Assembly (NCBI GenBank): GCA_018340805.1
Contig: JACMZG010001913.1
Coordinates: 2,570,496 to 2,634,495 of the forward strand
DNA length: 64,000 nt
Source: Microvelia longipes
Taxonomy: Eukaryota > Arthropoda > Insecta > Hemiptera > Veliidae
Reading direction: 5' to 3'
The position numbers and the translations under genes were made by a program. Positions 37,332 through 48,840 of this stretch are shown one piece after another. Positions within the stretch are counted from its first letter, which is position 1. The number at the start of each line of letters is the position of its first letter. The notes under the pieces are model-generated. The model was not told where the DNA came from, did not search any database, and saw nothing but the letters and a program-made list of their open reading frames with translations.

Positions 37332-37916
37332 ATTTAATTAATATGAGGAACAACAAAAGAAATTATAAAAAAAAACTAATTGAATTTAAACTTGGCTCAA
37401 GCACTTCATGTAATGAATAAGTATTTAAGTTTCAATATGATACGGTATATATATGGTACATATACGGTATTTATATGGTATATATATGGTATATATACGG
37501 CATATATACGGATATGTATACCTTATTTGTTGATTACTAATTTTAAGCATTATCGAGTGAGATCAGTGCCTGGATGTTATTATACTGCCTGAAGACTAGT
37601 AAAAGAAATACTTAGACATACTATATCATAAATTTGTAGACTCCTATATTCAAAGTTATATGGAAGTTCATATTGTGACGAGCAAATCAAGTTTGAAATA
37701 GTCAGGATGAACGCAGCCATTCTGATGTGTTGACAAAAAGTTCTGAAGACCCCGTACCCGTTTTTGCTATAATTTATGTAATTTTACTATTAGCTGAATT
37801 TGCATTATGGAAATGACGGCTTATAGTTGTTCGGATGACGGAAGTTGAGGGTGGAGTGAGCGGAATCGGATTCCTATTGGCTTCCAGATAAACAAAAAAA
37901 TATTCCGAAAAAGTTG

Positions 37917-38012
37917 ATATATAATATATATATATTATATTATATGATATTTATAATTATAAATATATAGTAATATATATATAATATATATGTATATATA
38001 TATATATAAATA

Positions 38013-38056
<44 letters not shown>

Positions 38057-38165
38057 TAATTATAATATATATAATAATATATATATATATATATCATATA
38101 TATATAATATATATGTATTATATATATATATATTATATATGTATGTATGTATATATGTATGTATT
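37917..38165. repeat. Interrupted (TA)n/(GTAT)n tract
   Basis: TA repeats with many AA and TT interruptions, ending in GTATGT. Followed by sequence with TGACGTCA at 38292-38299 and 38313-38320. Confidence 0.95.
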
Positions 38166-38622
38166 GTATGTATATGTAGTAGATGTATGTATGTAAGAGT
38201 AAACTCTTAAGGCGTCTCAAATCCGAAACGAAACTTTGCAAATCCGCGAGATGTCGAGGAGTTACGAGGCCTATTATGTATAAAAACATTATGACGTCAT
38301 CAATCAAATTTATGACGTCATGAAACAATTTTTTTGAAACTTGAAATGGCTTTTAAAACAAGTATTTTCGTTTATTTAGGTAGGACGGCTAGCTGAGAAT
38401 CGATTAAGAACCAATTTTCAGCTGAATCGAACCATCACAAATGCCAAACGTATACATATATAGTATAATTGTGTATAATGATTCGTCTAGGTCAAAAACT
38501 CGTGATGATATGCTGTGGTTCAGTTATTTATATGAAATACTTTAGACGGGCCGTTTTTTCTTATGTAAATCTGTCTATAATTAAAAGTGTCTTGGCTGTT
38601 TTCAGGTCTTTCCGGGTTTCAG

Positions 38623-38733
38623 ATTTCCATTTCGATAATAACGGGGAACGGACCCTGCCCCGGTACAACATACTGCACTTCAAGCAGAGCGTCCCTGGTA
38701 AAATACAGTGGGTGACAGTGGGAGAGTACACAC
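38623..38733 (+). CDS. Next exon of the same metabotropic glutamate receptor-like gene
   Basis: This 111-nt exon reads DFHFDNNGERTLPRYNILHF, then KQSVPGKIQWVTVGEYT. It corresponds to the stretch V.F.ENGD.P.RYDI..YQ....YK.VG.W that follows the RNV.F.G strand in metabotropic glutamate receptors. The acceptor is TTTCAG ending at 38622 and the donor is C/GTAAGC starting at 38734. Another CAG 17 bases upstream (ending 38605) would be out of frame with the exon at 24310-24585, whereas this one joins it exactly: the G ending that exon plus AT makes the Asp codon. The fused product lacks about five residues of the usual VAG.PV.F linker, so the receptor is divergent. The intron between the two exons is about 14 kb and full of repeats. 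Later exons (cysteine-rich region, seven-helix domain) are not in the window. Confidence 0.78.
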
Positions 38734-38734
38734 G

Positions 38735-39304
38735 TAAGCTCAAACTAACATGTCAAGAAAAGGTAACACTTAAATAACCCATGTGTTGATCAGAGGCAAA
38801 ACACTCAACTTTGTCCTAATCTCGCCTCTGTTTCGGTTACACTTAAATGGTCATTGCGCCCACTGTAGAATAACATGAGCCCTATATCTCTATACTGGCT
38901 TGCTAGAAGGGAGCATTCCCACTTAAGTTTTTTGCATTTTTATTATTAATTTTCCTTATTTTACACAGAAAATATTAAGTGCGTCCCGAGATTGGGTTGC
39001 CTATAGTGGTAAATGACAAAAAAAAATTTTCGAAAAAAAGTCATGTCTTCATGTAAAACTCCTGATGTTTCTAAACTAAGATTTTATTATGTTTTTTATT
39101 TTTATTTTGAACGGAACTGCAAATTTTGAAAAATGGAACGAAGAGTAAAGTAGGCTTAGTTTTACTTTTCGAGAAGAAAAGTATTCTCATAAAATTGTTT
39201 CATGTCCCCCTGAGACAATGTTTTTCCATTAAAAAATTTTAAAATAAAAATGTTCAAAATTCACCCCATTACCCAAATTTTGGAAAATTTAAAAGTTGTT
39301 CANA
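38735..39304 (+). other. Receptor intron between exon and hammerhead array
   Basis: Begins at the exon donor. AT-rich, no recognised repeat; the N at 39303 lies just before the array. Confidence 0.5.
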
Positions 39305-39395
39305 TGCATGATGGCGGTAAGAGAGCACCGCTCGTCTCTGGTAAGTACTTCACAATATATTCTTCGGAAATAATTGAAGGTCAGAGTGAGTTCAG

Positions 39396-39438
39396 GCTCT
39401 GTCGGCGCCCTGATGAGTTAGACGTAACGAAACAGAGT
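39396..39438 (+). ncRNA. Hammerhead ribozyme, array copy 1
   Basis: Seen in the sequence, 5' to 3': GCUCUGU (stem III strand), C17 (cleavage after GUC at 39403), GGCGCC (stem I), CUGAUGA (core), GUUA-GACG-UAAC (stem II, four pairs closed by a four-base loop), GAA (core), ACAGAGU (stem III strand). Stem III pairs over seven positions (six Watson-Crick plus one G-U), including the conserved A15.1-U16.1 pair. All invariant core bases of the family (C3, U4, G5, A6, G8, A9, G12, A13, A14) are present and the cleavage triplet is the favoured GUC. The layout is open at stem III, the so-called type III permutation. Stem I has no loop and is a perfect palindrome, so one molecule cannot form it alone; two copies could share it. 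Activity is inferred. Confidence 0.88.
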
Positions 39439-39712
39439 GGGACATGACATTATGTCGAGCCATCAAAAGATGACGAATGTCGAATGATGGAACAGTTCCC
39501 AGATGTAGCATTGCATTTTGCTTGTTACATTTCCTAGGTGTCTCTCGCACAATTATATTGTGTCAACTATTCATGTTTTGCAAAACTCGGTTATTATCAA
39601 ATGATATATGTTTTGCTTGCCATGCATGATGGCGGTAAGAGAGCACCGCTCGTCTCTGGTAAGTACTTCACATTATATTCTTCGGAATAATTGAAGGTCA
39701 GAGTGAGTTCAG

Positions 39713-39755
39713 GCTCTGTCGGCGCCCTGATGAGTTAGACGTAACGAAACAGAGT
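39713..39755 (+). ncRNA. Hammerhead ribozyme, array copy 2
   Basis: Identical in every core and stem position to copy 1. Predicted cleavage is after the C at 39720. Confidence 0.88.
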
Positions 39756-40028
39756 GGGACATGACATTATGTCGAGCCATCAATGATGACGAATGTCGAA
39801 TGATGGAACAGTTCCCAGATGTAGCATTGCATTTTGCTTGTTACATTTCCTAGGTGTCTCTCGCACAATTATATTGTGTCAACTATTCATGTTTTGCAAA
39901 ACTCGGTAATATCAAATGATATATGTTTTGCTTGCCATGCATGATGGCGGTAAGAGAGCACCGCTCGTCTCTGGTAAGTACTTCACATTATATTCTTCGG
40001 AATTAATTGAAGGTCAGAGTGAGTTCAG

Positions 40029-40071
40029 GCTCTGTCGGCGCCCTGATGAGTTAGACGTAACGAAACAGAGT
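40029..40071 (+). ncRNA. Hammerhead ribozyme, array copy 3
   Basis: Identical to copy 1 over the 43 nt. Predicted cleavage is after the C at 40036. Confidence 0.88.
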
Positions 40072-40344
40072 GGGACATGACATTATGTCGAGCCATCAAA
40101 GATGACGAATGTCGAATGATGGAACAGTTCCCAGATGTAGCATTGCATTTTGCTTGTTACATTTCCTAGGTGTCTCTCGCACAATTATATTGTGTCAACT
40201 ATTCATGTTTTGCAAAACTCGGTAATATCAAATGATATATGTTTTGCTTGCCATGCATGATGGCGGTAAGAGAGCACCGCTCGTCTCTGGTAAGTACTTC
40301 ACATTATATTCTTCGGAATTAATTGAAGGTCAGAGTGAGTTCAG

Positions 40345-40386
40345 GCTCTGTCGGCGCCTGATGAGTTAGACGTAACGAAACAGAGT
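40345..40386 (+). ncRNA. Hammerhead ribozyme, array copy 4, with one base lost from stem I
   Basis: One C is missing between the cleavage site and CUGAUGA: the stem I strand is GGCGC rather than GGCGCC. The core, stem II and stem III are otherwise unchanged. The loss breaks the palindrome, so pairing with another copy would leave a bulge. This copy is a natural test of how much the palindrome matters. Confidence 0.8.
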
Positions 40387-40659
40387 GGGACATGACATTA
40401 TGTCGAGCCATCAAAGATGACGAATGTCGAATGATGGAACAGTTCCCAGATGTAGCATTGCATTTTGCTTGTTACATTTCCTAGGTGTCTCTCGCACAAT
40501 TATATTGTGTCAACTATTCATGTTTTGCAAAACTCGGTAATATCAAATGATATATGTTTTGCTTGCCATGCATGATGGCGGTAAGAGAGCACCGCTCGTC
40601 TCTGGTAAGTACTTCACATTATATTCTTCGGAATTAATTGAAGGTCAGAGTGAGTTCAG

Positions 40660-40702
40660 GCTCTGTCGGCGCCCTGATGAGTTAGACGTAACGAAACAGA
40701 GT
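40660..40702 (+). ncRNA. Hammerhead ribozyme, array copy 5
   Basis: Identical to copy 1 over the 43 nt. Predicted cleavage is after the C at 40667. The unit has a single-base deletion further downstream (near 40800), outside the ribozyme. Confidence 0.88.
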
Positions 40703-40974
40703 GGGACATGACATTATGTCGAGCCATCAAAGATGACGAATGTCGAATGATGGAACAGTTCCCAGATGTAGCATTGCATTTTGCTTGTTACATTTCCTAG
40801 TGTCTCTCGCACAATTATATTGTGTCAACTATTCATGTTTTGCAAAACTCGGTAGTATCAAATGATATATGTTTTGCTTGCCATGCATGATGGCGGTAAG
40901 AGAGCACCGCTCGTCTCTGGTAAGTACTTCACATTATATTCTTCGGAATTAATTGAAGGTCAGAGTGAGTTCAG

Positions 40975-41017
40975 GCTCTGTCGGCGCCCTGATGAGTTAG
41001 ACGTAACGAAACAGAGT
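40975..41017 (+). ncRNA. Hammerhead ribozyme, array copy 6
   Basis: Identical to copy 1 over the 43 nt. Predicted cleavage is after the C at 40982. This is the last unit before the array ends at the (TA)n tract. Confidence 0.88.
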
Positions 41018-41142
41018 GGGACATGACATTATGTCGAGCCATCAAGATGACGAATGTCGAATGATGGAACAGTTCCCAGATGTAGTATTGCATTTTGCTT
41101 GTTACATTTCCTAGGTGTCTCTCGCACAATTATATTGTGTCA

Positions 41143-41145
41143 TAT

Positions 41146-41191
<46 letters not shown>

Positions 41192-41213
41192 TGTATATGT
41201 GTATATGTATATT
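41143..41213. repeat. (TA)n tract closing the hammerhead array
   Basis: Starts directly after the last TTGTGTCA of the array. Confidence 0.95.
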
Positions 41214-41312
41214 TTTAATGACTAGAATAAAATGACTTATAGTTCTATGTCACAATAAAAAACAGCGTATCACTGTTCAATCTATCATGTTTTACTTTAT
41301 CACAAAACTTAC

Positions 41313-41446
41313 ATGTTTGTCGTTGAGAAACCAAGATATATTGGCAGCAGGTTTGGAGCCAAGCGATGTACATTTGGCAGACAGCTTATCTCCGTGTTTG
41401 TACCTTGGCTGAACACCTTGTAACGTCGGACTTCCTTCTGGGGCAA
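41313..41446 (-). CDS. Beaten-path (beat)-like Ig-domain exon
   Basis: On the minus strand this 134-nt exon reads VAPEGSPTLQGVQPRY, KHGDKLSAKCTSLGSKP and AANISWFLNDKH. The cysteine in SAKCTS and the tryptophan in ISWF, 13 residues apart, are the B-strand Cys and C-strand Trp of an Ig fold. The pattern Y..GD.L...CTS..S.PAA..SW..N is typical of the second Ig domain of beaten-path proteins, secreted or membrane-attached neuronal adhesion regulators of arthropods. The acceptor is GTTTCAG (41447-41453) and the donor is CAT/GTAAGT (41307-41312), giving phases 1 at the start and 0 at the end. The ATG further upstream is not used; this is an internal exon. Other exons would lie on both sides; none was recognised. 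Another two-Ig protein cannot be ruled out. Confidence 0.75.
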
Positions 41447-41511
41447 CTGAAACATCAAGCACACGCAAACGATAATTATTCACTAAAATAAATAAATACA
41501 CACACACACAG

Positions 41512-41690
<179 letters not shown>

Positions 41691-42004
41691 TGTATAGAAA
41701 GTGTAAGGCTATTTATTTCAACTTACAATATCAGTAAAGAAATGCAATATTAATCGTCATTGATACAATATACCTATGATTAAACCCAATTCAATACATG
41801 AACCTTTTTTTCGATTTGTGTCTCGTTGTTGAATTCTGCTGCTTTATAGATTAACTGATTTTTGGGTTTGAACAACAATTTCTACATTGTTCATATAATT
41901 TGTTGATTCAGGTTTATGTTTCTAGGGATTATTGATAGTTCTTTGCTCATTACTTTTGTTTTCTTAATCTTCCCCGTCTCCAATAGGCATGGATTCGAAA
42001 AGGG

Positions 42005-43004
42005 NNNNNNNNNNNNNNNNNNNNNNNNNNNNNNNNNNNNNNNNNNNNNNNNNNNNNNNNNNNNNNNNNNNNNNNNNNNNNNNNNNNNNNNNNNNNNNNN
42101 NNNNNNNNNNNNNNNNNNNNNNNNNNNNNNNNNNNNNNNNNNNNNNNNNNNNNNNNNNNNNNNNNNNNNNNNNNNNNNNNNNNNNNNNNNNNNNNNNNNN
42201 NNNNNNNNNNNNNNNNNNNNNNNNNNNNNNNNNNNNNNNNNNNNNNNNNNNNNNNNNNNNNNNNNNNNNNNNNNNNNNNNNNNNNNNNNNNNNNNNNNNN
42301 NNNNNNNNNNNNNNNNNNNNNNNNNNNNNNNNNNNNNNNNNNNNNNNNNNNNNNNNNNNNNNNNNNNNNNNNNNNNNNNNNNNNNNNNNNNNNNNNNNNN
42401 NNNNNNNNNNNNNNNNNNNNNNNNNNNNNNNNNNNNNNNNNNNNNNNNNNNNNNNNNNNNNNNNNNNNNNNNNNNNNNNNNNNNNNNNNNNNNNNNNNNN
42501 NNNNNNNNNNNNNNNNNNNNNNNNNNNNNNNNNNNNNNNNNNNNNNNNNNNNNNNNNNNNNNNNNNNNNNNNNNNNNNNNNNNNNNNNNNNNNNNNNNNN
42601 NNNNNNNNNNNNNNNNNNNNNNNNNNNNNNNNNNNNNNNNNNNNNNNNNNNNNNNNNNNNNNNNNNNNNNNNNNNNNNNNNNNNNNNNNNNNNNNNNNNN
42701 NNNNNNNNNNNNNNNNNNNNNNNNNNNNNNNNNNNNNNNNNNNNNNNNNNNNNNNNNNNNNNNNNNNNNNNNNNNNNNNNNNNNNNNNNNNNNNNNNNNN
42801 NNNNNNNNNNNNNNNNNNNNNNNNNNNNNNNNNNNNNNNNNNNNNNNNNNNNNNNNNNNNNNNNNNNNNNNNNNNNNNNNNNNNNNNNNNNNNNNNNNNN
42901 NNNNNNNNNNNNNNNNNNNNNNNNNNNNNNNNNNNNNNNNNNNNNNNNNNNNNNNNNNNNNNNNNNNNNNNNNNNNNNNNNNNNNNNNNNNNNNNNNNNN
43001 NNNN
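42005..43004. other. Assembly gap (1000 N)
   Basis: Exactly 1000 unknown bases, so probably a placeholder length. The array at 43005 begins directly at its right edge. Confidence 1.
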
Positions 43005-44140
43005 CATTTAATAAATAATAGCTCTTACATAGATATAATAAGAGATAGCTAAATAAAGGAATATCTGAATACTGAAATGACAAGGGATATCTAAGTACAG
43101 AATATAACAAGAGAGCTAAATAAAGGAATACCAGAATACTAAAATGACAAGGGATATCTAAGTACAGGATATAACAAGGGATAGCTAAATAGAGAAACTA
43201 CGAGAAAAAAATTAATACAGGAAGTAATAAGAGATCATTGAATGCAAGAAATCATAAATAATAGCTCTTACATAGATATAATAAGAGATACTAAATAAAG
43301 GAATCTGAATACTGAAATGACAAGGGATATCTAAGTACAGAATATAACAAGAGATAGCTAATAAAGGAAATCAGAATACTGAAATGACAAGGGATATCTA
43401 AGTACAGAAATAACAAGAATAAAGGAATACCAGAATCTAAATGACAAGGGATATCTAAGTACAGGATATAACAAGGGATAGCTAAATAGAGAAACTACGA
43501 GAAAAAAATTAATACAGGAAGTAATAAGAGATCATTGAATGCAAGAAATCATAAATAATAGCTCTTACATAGATATAATAAGAGATAGCTAAATAAAGGA
43601 ATATCTGAATACTGAAATGACAAGGGATATCTAAGTACAGAATATAACAAGAGATAGCTAAATAAAGGAATATCAGAATACTGAAATGACAAGGGATATC
43701 TAAGTACAGAATATAACAAGAGAGCTAAATAAAGGAATACCAGAATACTAAAATGACAAGGGATATCTAAGTACAGGATATAACAAGGGATAGCTAAATA
43801 GAGAACTACGAGAAAAAATTAATACAGGAAGTAATAAGAGATCATTGAATGCAAGAAATCATAAATAATAGCTGAATATAAAAATTAGAAGGAAAATTAT
43901 AATACAGAAAATGATAAAGGATATTCGAATACAAAAAATAAGTAGGTATAGAAATAAAGAAAATGACAACTGATAGAAATAAAGAAAATGACAAGTGATA
44001 GCAGAATAGAGAAAATAATAAGGGATAGCTAATAAATGGAAATAAGAAGAGATAGCTAAATACAGAAACTGGCAAAGAATAGCTTAATACAGAAAAGGAT
44101 ACGGGATTGCTGAATACAGGAAATAACAAAGGATAGATCT
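43005..44140. repeat. Higher-order tandem array
   Basis: A basic block of about 69 bp (ACTGAAATGACAAGGGATAT, CTAAGTACAGAATATAACAAG, AGAGATAGCTAAATAAAGG) is arranged in larger units marked by GCTCTTACATAGATATAATA at 43021, 43264 and 43561. The larger units differ in block number. The array starts at the edge of the N gap and decays after 43870. Confidence 0.9.
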
Positions 44141-44974
44141 TGAATAGGAAAGGACTTTAGAACATTTAAGTGTGAAATGGCGCAAATATTTAATGGCGCT
44201 CATTATGAATGTAATTTATGTAGGGCAAGTCGTGCTACAACGTATTACAGGTTATATTAAATTCGAGTAAGTAATAAACGAATGGCATAATGTAACTCTT
44301 CATTTACTTTAGATACAATACATGCGATATTTCAAAGAAAATTTTCTACCCAAGGAAAACTAAAGAAAACAATCAAAACCTCTTCAAATAAGGATTTATT
44401 TGAAATCTTTTTAAGATTTACTTAAAGATATTTTCCAGAAGGGATTGAAAAAAGCAAAGCGGAGAGCTTAGTATTTATCGCTGTTGTAGAAGATAATTTA
44501 TTTTCTGTTTGAACTTAGTAAAACATGAAACTCTTTTATCTATATTATCTTTTATCTATATCTATCTTTTATGTCTTTTGTCTCATACTTGGATGAGAAG
44601 AGAATGTAGATTATATCAACAGGTACACGATGCACCTGGCATGGCTATATTTGTAAGACTTTAATTAAAATGAGCCCATAGTTGTATCGCAATTCATTGT
44701 CTAAAATAAATATATGTTGCAGTGTAATTGAAATTCAATTGAAAAGTAGAAATAAAAAGACTGTATATCAATACAAAAGTAATACAAAATTAAATAAAAA
44801 TAAATTTAATAGAAATTTAATTGTAGAGAAATAGATAATGTAAATATTATAATTAATTAAAAATAAATAAAGTGAAATATATAATTAAATAGAAATAAAT
44901 AAAGTGAAAGATGTACTTAAATAAAAATAAATAAAATTATATTTTAAAATATATCATAAAAAAATTGAGTTGAA

Positions 44975-46735
44975 TTAGTAGTCACTACTCCATCTATTCA
45001 TATTTCCTTCTGCAAGCAACATAGAAGTGAATTAGTCACTACTTCCATCTATCCAACTATTTTCCTTTCTGCAAGCAACATAGAAGTTTGAATTAGTAGT
45101 CACTACTTCCATCTATTCCACTATTTCCTTTCTGCAAGCAACATAGAAGTTGAATTAGTAGTCACTACTTCCATCTATTCCACTATTTCCTTTCTGCAAG
45201 CAACATAGAAGTTGAATTAGTAGTCACTACTTCCATCTATTCCACTATTTCCTTTCTGCAGGCAACATAGAAGTTGAATTAGTAGTCACTACTTCCATCT
45301 ATTCCACTATTTCCTTTCTGCAAGCAACATAGAAGTTGAATTAGTAGTCACACTACTGTCCATCTATCCACTATTTCCTTTCTGCAGCAACATGAAGTTG
45401 AATTTAGTAGTCACTACTTCCATTCTATTCCACTATTTCCTTTCTGCAGCAACATAGAAGTTGAATTAGTAGTCACTACTCATCTTTCCACTATTTCCTT
45501 TCTGCAGCAACATAGAAGTTGAATTTACTAGTCACTACTTCCATCTATTCCACTCTATCCTTTCTGCAAGCCAACATAGAAGTTGAATTAGTAGTCACTA
45601 CTTCCATCTTTTCCACTATTTCCTTTCTGCAAGCAACATAGAAGTTGAATTAGTAGTCACTACTTCCATCTATTCCACTATTTCCTTTCTGCAAGCAACA
45701 TAGAAGTGAATTAGTAGTCACTACTTCCCAATCTATTCCACTATTTCCTTTCTGCAAAGCAACATAGAAGTTGAATTAGTAGTCACTACTTCCATCTATT
45801 TCCACTATTTCCTTTCTGCAGCAACATAGAAGTTGAATTAGTAGTCACTACTTCCATCTATTCCACTATTTCCTTTCTGCAAGCAACATAGAAGTTGAAT
45901 TAGTAGCACTACTTCCATCTATTCCACTAATTTCCTTTCTGCAAGCAACATAGAAGTTGAATTAGTAGTCACTACTCCATTCTATCCACTATTTCCTTTC
46001 TGCAAGCAACATAGAAGTTGAATTAGTAGATTCCACTATTTCCTTCTTGCAGTCACTACTTCCATCTATCCACATTTCCTTTCTGCAAGCAACATAGAAG
46101 TTGAATTAGTAGTCACTACTTCCATCTATTCCACTATTTCCTTTCTGCAAGCAACATAGAAGTTGAATTAGTAGTCACTACTTCCATCTATTCCACTATA
46201 TTTCCTTTCTGCAAGCAACATAGAAGTTAATTAGTAGCACTACTTCCATCATTCCACTATTTCCTTTCTGCAGGCAATATAAGTTGAATTAGTAGTCACT
46301 ACTTCCATCTATTCCACTATCCTTTCTGCAAGCAACATAGAAGTTGAATTAGTAGTCACTACTTCCATCTATTCCACTAAGCAACATAGGAAGTTGAATT
46401 AGTAGTCACTACTTCCATCTATTCCACTATTCCTTTCTGCAAGCAACATAGAAGTTGAATTAGTAGTCACTACTTCCACCTATCCACTATTTCTTTCAGC
46501 AGCAATATTGAAATTGAATTAGTAGTCACTACTTCCATCTTTTCCACTATTTCCTTTCTGCAAGCAACATAGAAGTTGAATTACTGGTCACTACTTCATC
46601 TATTCCACTATTTCCTTTCTGCAGGCAACATAGAAGTTGAATTAGTAGTCACTACTTCCATCTATTCCACTATTATTTTCAGCTGGCAATATTGTAGTTG
46701 AATTTATACTCACTATTGTAATTGATGGCAATTTA
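44975..46735. repeat. 62-bp minisatellite, about 28 copies
   Basis: Unit blocks are AAGTTGAATTAGTAGTCACT, ACTTCCATCTATTCCACTAT, TTCCTTTCTGCAAGCAACAT. Many one- and two-base indels and a few longer deletions, which may be partly sequencing noise. The last copies diverge. Confidence 0.95.
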
Positions 46736-48827
46736 AATCTTCAACCGCCAATATTGTATTTAAATTAAAAAATACTATTTCCAAGTTTAGAATCTAAAAA
46801 TCTATTTAAACCAAAATCCATTGATCTATTTTGTTACCTTCTACAACCTTTAGTTAGCAATTTTAAAATTAAATTCTTCTTGAGTAATAATGTTTGTTTA
46901 ATTGCTCAAAGCGATGTTTTCCAAGATGGCTTTTGATCTTTCATTCCTTAGAAACATCTGATCAATTCACCCAATCGGCAGTAATGTCGAAACTATAGAG
47001 GGAGTTTGAATCCTGAACATTTTAAACTTGGTCTGTAATTTTCCAAATTATTATTTCTTCCTCAAAGGTTTCAAAGCATTTTGTAACCCTATATTTGTAA
47101 CGATTTTAACCTTTAATTTTGACAATAAGGTGGAAAGAATTCAAGCGATGATCATTGTTTAACCTAATTCAGGAGACGCTGTTAATAAAATCACCTATCA
47201 TTATTTTGATCATCGTTTAATGTGATCATGTTGTCTAAGATTGGTCCTCTTGCGAAATTTTCTTCGGCTTTTGTTATCTCTTTTACTGACATTACAATTT
47301 ATTTTTTGTTAAAAAATAAAAAACATACGAGATACCTCGAAACTTTTCATCATTACATCGAATATACTACGCTCAACCTTACTAATTAGGACTCGCTTCG
47401 CTCGTCCTCAGAGTATACAATTAGCCAAATGTAAATTGCAACACGTCTTTGGATACGCTTCGCCCGTCCTCAGGTAGCAAATACATATATTTCATTCTCA
47501 GCGGTCACCTATACAGCACTGACCACGCTCGTTGCAGCTTAAGTTTTACTATCCAACGAAAATTATAGATTGGAATTTTCGAATAGATAAGAAGCAACAT
47601 ATCCAACTTATGTTTCTAAATAAATAAATAAAATTGTTGCCTAGTTGAACTGATTGTCAAACTATTCTAATCATATTTAATTAATATTTAATTTAATTCT
47701 AATAATATTTTATTAATAAATTTAATTAATTTATTAACAATAACCCCTTTTTTAAAAAATCAAAAAAACACCTCTCTCTTTCATGACCCTAATCGTATTA
47801 TCTCATTTTCCCTTCCAAACTTCGCTAAGTCCGAAATCCCAGAAACAGACAACTCCCGAACTTTCTGTCACATTATTTGACAGTTTTTGTGTACTTAGCA
47901 AAAAATTACTCGACACCATCTGTTGAAATTAACGCTTTCTATGTATGGAAATAAAAATTGACCTTAAGAAATGGAAGCAATAAAGATTCACTTTCTAATA
48001 TGGTAGACAATGTGTTTGAATCCTATCCATACATTTTTATGTATAATAAATATTATGTATAAGATCTATAGCACTTGTATATTTCATGTACATTAGTATC
48101 GATAAATTAAATTTTCATTTACATTATTATATTTAATTTGAAGATTAAAATATCCATTTCTACCAAATATTTTTTTCATTTATTTTATCTAAAATTTCTG
48201 TAAAGAAAAGCCTTTAGGGTCTAAAAGTTATAAGGCTTGTTTTTCTAATCTGAAATTCAATTTTCTTTTACTTTTTATTCAGGCTCTAAATAATCCAAAG
48301 AGTTAAATAAAATAATTATATATGTACATAAACTATAGTTTAGAGAAATAATTTTTTGTATAAAATATGAACATCACTGTATGTCATTTGAGTCGTTAAT
48401 TAACATTATGTATTAATTTTATTATATTTATAAGGCACATCTATGATTAATATTTACATGAAAGTACTATATAAGGTGGTAAAAATGACTCCGTTATTTT
48501 TCCGAAGTGTTATTTCCTTGAATAGTCGTCGAGAGGGTTTGTTTTCCCATTCCTTGTGGTTGATTTCCCAAGTTTCTTCATTTAAGTCGTTATCTTGATT
48601 CAAAAAGCATTATCTTAATTACATTTCAAAATTATTCTACGAGTAAATTGAATCCGCGTTATTTTTGAATTTTATATCATAAAATTTTCATTATAATTAA
48701 AAAAACGAGTGCGTTCATGAATAAGCTTTAACATATATATAATAAAAAAAATCCCTGTCTATTTTACTTTATTTGTTCCTGTCTTTTTATTTTGATATTT
48801 TTTTACCTTGGCTTTATTTTATTTTGT
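46736..48827. other. No gene seen
   Basis: Family B head at 47325-47640; otherwise unique-looking AT-rich DNA. Confidence 0.5.
47325..47640 (+). repeat. Family B, head fragment
   Basis: GAGATACCTCGAAACTTTTC, the block GGACTCGC-TTC-GCTCGTCC at 47389-47407, CAGCGGTCACC and ACAGCACTGACCACGCTCG. Confidence 0.8.
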
Positions 48828-48840
48828 ACGAATGATTGAT

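Larger units (their letters stand above)
39305..41143 (+). repeat. Tandem array of about six 315-bp hammerhead-ribozyme units
   Basis: Six head-to-tail copies of a nearly identical unit are seen. The landmark GATGGCGG recurs at 39310, 39628, 39943, 40259, 40574 and 40889, so the period is 315-318 bp. Copies differ by only a few single-base changes and indels, meaning recent amplification or homogenisation. The last copy stops at TTGTGTCA, directly followed by a (TA)n tract; the first begins next to an unresolved base at 39303. Each unit contains one hammerhead ribozyme motif in the plus direction. Related single or dimeric copies are at 17222-17698 and 289-400. Tandem units with one ribozyme each match the layout of ribozyme-bearing satellites and retrozyme-like elements of animals. 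The array sits to the right of the receptor exon at 38623 and left of the beat-like exon. Confidence 0.95.

Noticed and set aside
38469..38777. The 102-residue ORF over the second receptor exon as a complete gene
   Set aside because: Only 38623-38733 matches the receptor; the flanks contain clear acceptor and donor signals.
41292..41507. Translation start for the beat-like ORF at its ATG
   Set aside because: The ATG lies in intron sequence upstream of a good acceptor; the Ig similarity begins after the acceptor.
41916..43110. ORFs of 340-386 residues
   Set aside because: They are almost entirely N bases of the assembly gap.
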